From: Streptomyces canus
Lineage (GTDB): Bacteria > Actinomycetota > Actinomycetes > Streptomycetales > Streptomycetaceae
Reading direction: 5' to 3'
Assembly (NCBI RefSeq): GCF_041435015.1
Contig: NZ_CP107989.1
Location: 9,858,001-9,922,000, forward strand
Length of the DNA stretch: 64,000 nucleotides
In this document: in pieces, positions 51,424-58,000 of the stretch
How positions within the stretch are numbered: the stretch's first letter is position 1
Layout of the letters: every line of letters starts with the position of its first letter
Program-made: the position numbers and the translations under genes
The notes under the pieces: generated by a model
What the model saw: only the letters and a program-made list of their open reading frames with translations
What the model was told of the DNA's origin: nothing
The model's database searches: none

Positions 51424-52448
51424 GGCAGCAGCTCCAGCCCCGAGCGCAGCAGCGCGGGAACCGCGGACCCGACCCGCTCGAATCCGGTGCCGACGGTCTG
51501 TCCCGCGAGGTAGCGGGCGTGGATGCCCTCCGCGATGACGGCGAGCTTGAAACAGCCGAGGGCCTGGTAGTAGGGCAGGGCGTCGATGTCGCGGCCGGAC
51601 TTCACGGCGTACCGCGTGGCCAGTTCGGGCCCGGTGGGGAAGCCGGGGTTGGCGGTGGGGACATGGCGCGCCGCGAGGACCGGCTCGCAGGTCGGGTCCC
51701 AGTACATGAGGAGCATCCCGAGATCGGCGAGAGGATCACCGAGCGTGGCCATCTCCCAGTCGACGATCGCCGCGATCCGGCCGAAGCCGTCGGGGGCCAG
51801 GATGGTGTTGTCCAGGCGGTAGTCGCCGTGGACGATCGCGGGAGCGCCGCTGACGGGTACGGCGCGGGCGAGCCTGCCGTTGAGTTCGTCGACGTCGGGC
51901 AGCGAACGCGTGGCGACCTTCTCCCACTGTCCGCGCCAGCGCCGCACCTGACGCTCCAGATAGCCGTCCGGCCGGCCGAAGTCACCGAGCCCTACGCCGG
52001 AGGCGTCGACCGAGTGAAGGGCCACCAGCGCGTCCAGGAGCGCGTCGGCAGCCCGTCGTGCCTCGTCCGGCGGCAGTACGGCAGCCTCGTCGCCGTCGCG
52101 CAGCACCGTCCCCTCCACAAAATCGACGACGCAGAACGGCGCGCCGATCACCTCCGGGTCACGGCACGACAGCACGGCACGCGCGACCGGCACCCCGGTA
52201 CCGTCGAGCGCGGCGACGACGCGGTATTCGCGGTCCATGTCGTGCGCCGTGGGGGTCAGCACCCCCAGCGGGGGCCGGCGCAACACCCACCGGTGCGTCC
52301 CGTCGGTCACCTCGTACGTCAGATTGGAGCGCCCGCCCTGGAGCAGCCGGATCCTCAACGGGCCTGCGCACTCGGGGACATGGCGGTCGAAGTACCGCTG
52401 CAGCGCGGGCACGCCGACGCCGACCACAGCGGCCTCGGACGCGGTCAC
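51420..52448 (-). CDS. APH-family kinase (LvaA/ACAD10-11 N-domain-like)
   Basis: A 342-residue kinase of the aminoglycoside phosphotransferase fold. GTG 52448 overlaps the stop of the acyl-CoA dehydrogenase gene (GTGA). Motifs: [20 protein letters not shown], the Brenner loop [20 protein letters not shown], the metal site [20 protein letters not shown] and the family tail [20 protein letters not shown]. This tail and the LTYEVT loop are shared with the kinase domain of ACAD10/ACAD11. It probably phosphorylates a hydroxyacyl-CoA for the adjacent dehydrogenase-fold enzyme. Confidence 0.88.
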   Translation of the reverse strand: MTASEAAVVGVGVPALQRYFDRHVPECAGPLRIRLLQGGRSNLTYEVTDGTHRWVLRRPPLGVLTPTAHDMDREYRVVAALDGTGVPVARAVLSCRDPEVIGAPFCVVDFVEGTVLRDGDEAAVLPPDEARRAADALLDALVALHSVDASGVGLGDFGRPDGYLERQVRRWRGQWEKVATRSLPDVDELNGRLARAVPVSGAPAIVHGDYRLDNTILAPDGFGRIAAIVDWEMATLGDPLADLGMLLMYWDPTCEPVLAARHVPTANPGFPTGPELATRYAVKSGRDIDALPYYQALGCFKLAVIAEGIHARYLAGQTVGTGFERVGSAVPALLRSGLELLP

Positions 52449-53647
52449 TGTGCGGCCACCCGCTCCCGCGCCGCCCGTACCGCGCGCTTGGCGATGGCCC
52501 ACCGATGAGTCTCGGAAGGACCGTCGTAGATCCGGAAGGGACGCACCTCCCGGTACAGCCGGGACAGCGGGGCGTCCCCCGAGATGCCGAGCGCGCCGCA
52601 CACCTGCACGGACCGGTCGACCACCCGGTTGACCGCCTCGGAGACGAACGTCTTGGCGATCGACGTGTGCTGGGCGGCCGAGCGGCCCTGGTCCAGTTCC
52701 CAGCAGGCCCGCCACAGCACCGCACGGCTGGTCGCGATGTCGATCTCGGAGTCGGCCAACAGCTGCTGCACCATGCCCAGTTCGGCCAGCGGTTTGCCGA
52801 AGGCCGCACGCTCCGTCGCCCGCTCCAGGGCGATGTCCTGCGCCCGCCGTGCCACGCCGAGCCAGCGCATGCAGTGCGTCATCCGGGCGGGCCCGAGGCG
52901 CACCTGCGCGTACGTGAACCCCTGGTCCACCTCTCCCAGAACAGCGCTGTCGGCGACTTCGCAGCCTTCGAAGACGATCTCGCTGTGCCCGCCGAACAGG
53001 CCCTGGTCCAGGGTGTCGATGTTGCGGACGATCTTCATTCCCGGGTTGTCGGCATCGACGAGGAACATCGTGGCGCCGCCCGCGTCGCCAGGTCCGCCAC
53101 TCGTGCGAGCCATGCAGATGGCGAAGGCCGCCCCATCGGCGCCGCTGATGAACCACTTGCGTCCGTCGATCCGCCAGCCGCCGTCGACCCTGGTCGCGAT
53201 GGTGGCGAGGGCACGCGGATCGGAACCGGCGCCGGGCGCCGGCTCCGTCATCGCGAAACAGGACCGGACCTCACCTGCGGCCAGCGGCCGCAGGTAGCGT
53301 TCTTTCTGTTCGTCGGTGGCGACCACCTCGAGCAGATGCGAGTTGCCCTCGTCGGGTGCCGCGCAGTTCAGCGCCAGCGGCCCGAGCAGCGAGTACCCGG
53401 CCGCCTCGAACACCACGGCCTGGCCGCACAGGTCGAGCCCGAGCCCACCCCATTCCGTGCCGACATGGGGTGCGAACACCCCTGCGTCGCGGGCTGCCTG
53501 CTGGAGCCTGCGGCGCAGCGGCTCGGGACCGGCGTGGATGTTCCCGTCGCACGCCCGCTCCTCGGGTATCACCACGTCCTGGACGAACGCGGTGGTGCGC
53601 CGAGCGACGGCGGCGACCTTCTCGTCGATCTCGAACCCGATGGGCAT
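52445..53647 (-). CDS. ACAD10/11-type acyl-CoA dehydrogenase
   Basis: A 400-residue acyl-CoA dehydrogenase. ATG 53647 follows GGGAG; a GTG two codons earlier is possible. Motifs: HVGTEWGGLGLDLCGQAVVF, CFAMTEPAPGAGSDPRALAT, RIDGRKWFISGADGAAFAIC, VRLGPARMTHCMRWLGVARR and the C-terminal PFRIYDGPSETHRWAIAKRA. YDGP stands where MCAD has YEGT. It opens the operon with the APH kinase and SDR, divergent from the TetR gene at 53780, and is probably controlled by it. A role in phosphate elimination or dehydrogenation of a hydroxyacyl-CoA is inferred. Confidence 0.92.
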   Translation of the reverse strand: MPIGFEIDEKVAAVARRTTAFVQDVVIPEERACDGNIHAGPEPLRRRLQQAARDAGVFAPHVGTEWGGLGLDLCGQAVVFEAAGYSLLGPLALNCAAPDEGNSHLLEVVATDEQKERYLRPLAAGEVRSCFAMTEPAPGAGSDPRALATIATRVDGGWRIDGRKWFISGADGAAFAICMARTSGGPGDAGGATMFLVDADNPGMKIVRNIDTLDQGLFGGHSEIVFEGCEVADSAVLGEVDQGFTYAQVRLGPARMTHCMRWLGVARRAQDIALERATERAAFGKPLAELGMVQQLLADSEIDIATSRAVLWRACWELDQGRSAAQHTSIAKTFVSEAVNRVVDRSVQVCGALGISGDAPLSRLYREVRPFRIYDGPSETHRWAIAKRAVRAARERVAAQ

Positions 53648-53662
53648 GTGCACTCCCGAGCT

Positions 53663-53682
53663 TGGCTACTGACTATTAGCCA
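53663..53682. promoter_or_regulatory. Operator-like palindrome, site A of the second TetR
   Basis: TGGCTACTGACTATTAGCCA has perfect 6-base arms TGGCTA/TAGCCA and lies 16 bases before the acyl-CoA dehydrogenase start. A similar sequence is at 53749-53768. Confidence 0.6.
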
Positions 53683-53748
53683 TCTCAGGGGGCGCGGGGG
53701 CGGCATGTCAAGAGTCCCGTCTATGCTTGCTGCTCCAGTAGACGAATT

Positions 53749-53768
53749 CGGCTAACGGTCGGTAGCTT
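53749..53768. promoter_or_regulatory. Operator-like palindrome, site B of the second TetR
   Basis: CGGCTAACGGTCGGTAGCTT resembles site A (GGCTA at one end, TAGC at the other, same spacing) and lies 12 bases before the TetR start. The pair suggests control of both divergent promoters by that regulator. Confidence 0.5.
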
Positions 53769-53779
53769 CAGGAGTTCAG

Positions 53780-54481
53780 GTGAGCCCAGCCCAGAGTGAG
53801 GGGCACGGCAAGTCGCACAGCGCATCGCGCAACGGGTCGTACGAGAGGCCGCACCGGCCGGCGCGGGCCGAGGGCACGCCCGTCACCGACCGCCGGTCGG
53901 CGATCCGGCAGGCCGCGCTGCGGCTCTTCGCCGCACAGGGCTACCGGTCCACCACCATGGCCGACATCGGAGCCGCCGTGGGCATCCGAGGCCCGAGCCT
54001 CTACAAGCACGTGGCCTCCAAGCACGAACTGCTGGCCGAGATCATGATCGGCACGATGGAACAGCTCATCGCCGACACCATCGTGGCCGTCTCCGGTACC
54101 GACGACGTCCGCGAACAGCTGCGCCGCTCCGTGGAGGCGCACATCCGCTACCACGCCCGCCACCGCCTCGAGGCCTTCGTCGGCAACCGCGAGATCGGCA
54201 GCCTGGACCAGCCCGACCAGGACCGGGTGCTCGGCCGCCGCAGCGACTACGAGCGCCGCTTCCGCGAACTCATCGAGCAGGGCGCCGCCGAGGGTGCCTT
54301 CCACGTGCAGTCGGCCCGCATCGCCTCGTACTCGATCCTCGACATGGGTATCGGCGTCGCCAGCTGGTTCCACGAGGGCGGCGAGTTCTCCGTCGACCAA
54401 CTCGCCTACCAATACGGCGACATCGCCCTGCGCATCGCGGGGGCGCGTCGGCGGGGGAGGAGTCGACCGGGTGACGTATGA
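53780..54481 (+). CDS. TetR-family transcriptional regulator
   Basis: A 233-residue regulator from GTG 53780 with AGGAG five bases upstream. A 35-residue Ser/Arg-rich lead precedes the helix-turn-helix (AIRQAALRLFAAQGYRSTTM, ADIGAAVGIRGPSLYKHVAS, KHELLAEIM). The C-terminal domain (VREQLRRSVEAHIRYHARHR; SYSILDMGIGVASWFHEGGE) matches the TetR_C group of actinobacterial fatty-acid regulators. It is divergent from the ACAD-kinase-SDR operon and probably controls it and itself through the two palindromes between them. Confidence 0.92.
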   Translation: MSPAQSEGHGKSHSASRNGSYERPHRPARAEGTPVTDRRSAIRQAALRLFAAQGYRSTTMADIGAAVGIRGPSLYKHVASKHELLAEIMIGTMEQLIADTIVAVSGTDDVREQLRRSVEAHIRYHARHRLEAFVGNREIGSLDQPDQDRVLGRRSDYERRFRELIEQGAAEGAFHVQSARIASYSILDMGIGVASWFHEGGEFSVDQLAYQYGDIALRIAGARRRGRSRPGDV

Positions 54482-54689
54482 CGGCGATGACGGCGAGGTC
54501 CGGCGGGATCGCGGATCGTGCAGCGCGGCCGCGACTTCATGAGCCGGCCTCAAGCACGGGAGCGATGCCGAGGAGGGATCCAGATTTTCGAGGTGCGGCG
54601 GTGTGAGGATGTCGAGAACGTGCCACCAGCTCCGTCCCAGGGACAGCAGCGGACACCACCGGCCGCACGAAGACGAAGGAGAAACCAGC

Positions 54690-55133
54690 ATGGCGATTCA
54701 GCGGATGGACAACGTCGGCATCGTCGTCGAGGACATGGATGCCGCCATCGCATTCTTCGTGGAACTGGGTTTGGAGCTGGAGGGCAGGGCGGAGGTCGAG
54801 GGCCTCTTCGCCGATCAGTGCACCGGACTCGACGGCGTCCGCTGTGACATCGCGATGGTCCGGACGCCGGACGGTCACAGCCGGCTCGAGCTGGCGAAGT
54901 ACCGCAGCCCCGCGGTGATCAGCGCCGGACCGCGCAACCGGCCGCACAACATTCTGGGCACGCACCGCGTCATGTTCGCCGTGGACGACATCGAGGACAC
55001 CGTTGCCCGCCTGCGGCCGCACGGCGCCGAACTCCTCGGCGAGATCGCCCGGTTCGAGGACATCTATCTGCTCTGCTACCTCCGCGGCCCTGCGGGCATC
55101 ATCATCGGACTGGCCGAGCAACTGCGCGAGTAA
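54690..55133 (+). CDS. VOC-family (glyoxalase/dioxygenase fold) protein
   Basis: A 147-residue protein. The ATG at 54690 has AAGGAG upstream. Two beta-alpha-beta-beta-beta modules are visible: MDNVGIVVEDMDAAIAFFVE with LELAKYRSP, and HRVMFAVDDIEDTVARLRPH with YLRGPAGIIIGLAEQL. A possible metal set is the Glu of SRLELAKY and His of GTHRVMFA, with the usual His and Glu at other positions replaced. Glyoxalase, epimerase and resistance proteins share the fold; the role here is unknown. It faces the methyltransferase gene, with a short GGCCG/CGGCC hairpin between them. Confidence 0.85.
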   Translation: MAIQRMDNVGIVVEDMDAAIAFFVELGLELEGRAEVEGLFADQCTGLDGVRCDIAMVRTPDGHSRLELAKYRSPAVISAGPRNRPHNILGTHRVMFAVDDIEDTVARLRPHGAELLGEIARFEDIYLLCYLRGPAGIIIGLAEQLRE

Positions 55134-55169
55134 GGGGCAATGCCTGTGGCCGGTGTACGGCCGGCCGCG

Positions 55170-55841
55170 TCAGTGCGTAGGAGCCTGGTGACATGAGGCC
55201 GACTTGCGGGCCAGTATTTGAAGACCCGCCGCTGTGTTGCCGTTCATGGTGGCCACGGTGATTCGTCGCGTGTCGATGGTCTCGAACCCGGCGAGCAGAG
55301 AGGTGAACCAGTCGCTCGGATGGTGGCGGCACACTGCGCCGTCGCCGGTCTCGAACACCCCATAGGTGCCGTAGGACTCGGCGAACCTCGCGTAGCGGTC
55401 ACGGTTGCGCTGATCGTCCTGTAGCAGCAGATCGCTGAGGTAGAGCAGTGCGCCGGGCTTGAGCACCCGATGCAGCTCGCCGATCAGCAGCCGCTGTGCG
55501 CTGTCACTTGGGATGCAGGTCAGCACCGCGAAGAGCACCACGGCGTCGATACTCGCGTCCGGGCAGGCGATTGCAGGCGGCGTGTCAAGCACCGCGAAGC
55601 GCATCGAGGGGTGGAGGCTGCGGGCCCTGGCGATCATTCCCGGCGATGTGTCGACGCCGGAGAGGTTGTCAAAGCCTTGCTGTTCCAGGGCGTCCAGGGT
55701 TCGGCCGTAGCCGCAACCGTAGTCGAGGATCGCCGCGCTTCGTTCGACGTTGTCCAGCCATGGTGTGTGCAGCGGATGTGTGAATCGCTTGGTCGTCGCG
55801 GCGGCGTCCCAATATGCGGTCTGGCTGTTGACGTCGGACAC
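55170..55841 (-). CDS. SAM-dependent methyltransferase
   Basis: A class I methyltransferase of about 223 residues. I favour GTG 55841 because GGGAGGC lies eight bases upstream; GTG 55877 would add 12 residues. The SAM motif is AAILDYGCGYGRTLDALEQQ followed by the acidic LSGVDTSPGMIARAR. Motif post-I and II are RFAVLDTPPAIACPDASIDA with VVLFAVLTCIP, and motif III is ELHRVLKPGALLYLSDLLLQ. The methyl acceptor is unknown. It stands alone and its neighbours give no clue. Confidence 0.88.
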   Translation of the reverse strand: MSDVNSQTAYWDAAATTKRFTHPLHTPWLDNVERSAAILDYGCGYGRTLDALEQQGFDNLSGVDTSPGMIARARSLHPSMRFAVLDTPPAIACPDASIDAVVLFAVLTCIPSDSAQRLLIGELHRVLKPGALLYLSDLLLQDDQRNRDRYARFAESYGTYGVFETGDGAVCRHHPSDWFTSLLAGFETIDTRRITVATMNGNTAAGLQILARKSASCHQAPTH

Positions 55842-55877
55842 AGTGGATGCCTCCCACGGGCGTCTCGGGGTGGTCAC

Positions 55878-56155
55878 GTTGCCACTCTCTCAGGGCGTTC
55901 GGCTACATGGCCATGCGTCGAAGCGGGCTCCGGCGCGGACGAGGGCGATGAGGTGAAGTGCGTTGACCGGTCCGCGGCGGCGGTCGCGGCCGGTGGCTTC
56001 TCGCCGTGCCCGTGCTTGCCCGCGGGATCGCGGCATGGGCGACGACCTCGGCGTGTGTCGCGAGGACGGTCGGGTTGCGGCCGAGGTCGACGTCCTCGGC
56101 CCGTACAGATCCTTCGACGTGGCGGCGGCGCGGTCTCGTTCAGGTCGGCGACGGC
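55878..56155. other. Gap without intact gene
   Basis: No gene is recognised. On the minus strand GPVNALHLIALVRAGARFDA is conspicuous for its regular composition, but it is followed by frame breaks and I cannot place it. Confidence 0.3.
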
Positions 56156-56581
56156 GCGTGCTGGACGTCGCCCACCGCGCGGTCGTCCGTGCCAAGGCCG
56201 TACTGATCCAGGCCGGTCAGGGCGCCCGCACCTGGCAGGGAGTCGACGTCACGAAGGCTGGTCCCCGGCGACGCTGAGGCACCTGCGTACCTCCGGCTGT
56301 GCGCCTGACCCCGGTCGGAGGGTTGCCGGCGGCGGGCAGTCCGCCCTCGCCGGAGCTCTGTCCGACAGGCTGGGGGTCACCCTGCGCCTACGCCAGCCTC
56401 CTCGATCGCGCGGCCGCCCTGCTGTCCGCCTGCGAGTCCGTCGTTCTGGACGCCACCTGGTCCGACCAGGCGCAGCGTGAGGCGGCGCAGCGGGTGGGCG
56501 AACGCACCCGCACCACCTGGTCGCCCTACGCTGCCACGTTCCGGACGACATGTCAGCGGCCCTTCTGAAGGCGCGCCTCCG
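56156..56581 (+). pseudogene. APH/AAA-kinase fusion protein remnant
   Basis: Pieces in several frames match the C-terminal P-loop kinase half of bifunctional APH plus ATP-binding proteins. VVRAKAVLIQAGQG is followed by LTPVGGLPAAG (degenerate Walker A), SALAGALSDRLGVTL, YASLLDRAAALLSACESVVL, DATWSDQAQREAAQRVGERT, then in another frame HLVALRCHVPDDMSAALLKA. At least three frameshifts are present and the Walker A Lys-Ser/Thr is gone. It lies beside the TrkA/P-type ATPase block. Confidence 0.65.
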
Positions 56582-56687
56582 GGCCGTCCGAAGCCGACCT
56601 CGGCCAACGTGTTCTCGCAGGGCGCCACCACGGGCGCCCTGAACGTGGTGCTGTACCGGGCGTGGGAAAACGTGTCATGTCCGGCGG

Positions 56688-57344
56688 TCACTGGAACGCC
56701 GCGTGGATCTCCTGCTCGGTCGCGTTGTGCGAGACGAGCAGGATCTCGTCGCCGGGGCGGAGCAGGAGCGCCGGATCAGGCACGGTGGGCTGCCCGTCGC
56801 GGACGATCGTGGCGACGACCGCCCCCTCGGGCAACGGGACGTCGCCCAGCGCAACACCCGCTGTCCTGGACTGCGGCGTGATGGCCGTTTCGATGACGTC
56901 CACGCCGGCCTTGCTGAGCCGTAGCAGGGCGACCGTGTCGGTGGCCCCGGTGGCCTCCTCGATGAGGGAGATCAGCGGGGTGGCGGCGGGGACGGCGACG
57001 TCGACGCCCCAACGTCCGTCGAACAGCCACGCGTTGTCGGCGTCGTTGACCCGGGCCGCCACGCGGGCCACGGAGAACTGACGTTTGGCGAGCAGGCTGA
57101 TGACGAGGTTGTCCTCGTCGTCCCCGGTGGTGGCGATGACGAGGTCTGCGGTGAGAGCACCGGCGTGTTCCAGGAGGGTGGGCTCACAGGCGTCCCCGGC
57201 GACCAGCCGCACCGGGACGCGCCCTTCCAGTTCGGCCACGCGGTCGTCGTCGGCGTCGATCAGCGTGACCTCGTTGTGGGCGGCGGCAAGCACCTGGGCG
57301 ATCTGGGTGCCGAGCCGTCCGGCGCCGGCGATGATCACGTTCAC
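56688..57344 (-). CDS. TrkA-type NAD-binding protein (second of a pair)
   Basis: A 218-residue regulatory subunit of a potassium transporter. GTG 57344 overlaps the stop of the first TrkA gene (GTGA). The RCK_N domain begins MNVIIAGAGRLGTQIAQVLA with VTLIDADDDR, and LVIATTGDDEDNLVISLLAK follows. The C-terminal RCK_C domain is GVALGDVPLPEGAVVATIVR with LLRPGDEILLVSH. No TrkH/TrkG channel gene is in the window. It belongs to a unit P-type ATPase - TrkA - TrkA. Confidence 0.92.
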   Translation of the reverse strand: MNVIIAGAGRLGTQIAQVLAAAHNEVTLIDADDDRVAELEGRVPVRLVAGDACEPTLLEHAGALTADLVIATTGDDEDNLVISLLAKRQFSVARVAARVNDADNAWLFDGRWGVDVAVPAATPLISLIEEATGATDTVALLRLSKAGVDVIETAITPQSRTAGVALGDVPLPEGAVVATIVRDGQPTVPDPALLLRPGDEILLVSHNATEQEIHAAFQ

Positions 57345-58000
57345 GTCCCCAACTCCTTGTCGAGAAAGCCGCGCAGTCTGCTGAGCGCGGTCGCGGCGAC
57401 GGTGAAGGTGACCAGGTCGCCCATCCGAGCGGTCGTGCTGTGCGAGGGGATCAGGGAGCGGCCCGCGCGGGTGACCTCGACGACGCGGATCTCGCCGTCG
57501 ACCTCGAACTCGGCCAACGGCCGCCCGTTCAGATAGGGAGGAACTTCGGAGCGGTAGAGGAGAGTCTCGCCGTTGCCGAAGCTGATTTCTGGGGTCAGGT
57601 GGCGGTGCAGCAGCATCTGGTGGATCTGGTGGACCGTCCAGCGGACGCTGGCGATGGTGGGTATGCCGAGTTCGCGGTAGATGTCGGCGCGCCGGGGGTC
57701 GTAGATGCGGGCCAGGACGTTCGGCACCCGGTAGGTCTCCTTCGCCGTGCGCGCACTGACGATGTTGCTGTTGTCCCCGGAGGTGACGGCGACGAAGGCG
57801 TCCACGTGCTCGATACCGGCAGCCTCGAGGACGGCGCGGCTGTAGCCGTTGCCCTCGTGGAAACGGATATTCGGGCTGTCGGGCAGTTGCCGGGCCGCCT
57901 TGGGCCGTCGGTCTACCACCTGCACGTCGTGCCCTTCGGAGGCGAGCAGACCGGCGAGGGCGGCACCCACCCGCCCGCAGCCGACGACGATCACCTTCAC
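57341..58000 (-). CDS. TrkA-type NAD-binding protein (first of a pair)
   Basis: A 219-residue protein with the same architecture as the next gene but low identity: VKVIVVGCGRVGAALAGLLA, VVDRRPKAARQLPDSPNIRF, VDAFVAVTSGDNSNIVSART, VPNVLARIYDPRRADIYREL and an RCK_C domain with LAEFEVDGEIRVVEVTRAGR. GTG 58000 overlaps the P-type ATPase stop (GTGA). The two TrkA proteins probably form a hetero-oligomeric NAD- or ATP-sensing ring that gates a potassium channel encoded elsewhere. Confidence 0.92.
   Translation of the reverse strand: MKVIVVGCGRVGAALAGLLASEGHDVQVVDRRPKAARQLPDSPNIRFHEGNGYSRAVLEAAGIEHVDAFVAVTSGDNSNIVSARTAKETYRVPNVLARIYDPRRADIYRELGIPTIASVRWTVHQIHQMLLHRHLTPEISFGNGETLLYRSEVPPYLNGRPLAEFEVDGEIRVVEVTRAGRSLIPSHSTTARMGDLVTFTVAATALSRLRGFLDKELGT

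Noticed and set aside
55890..56195. A possible transposase fragment on the minus strand
   Set aside because: One regular-looking segment only, no catalytic residues, no terminal repeats.
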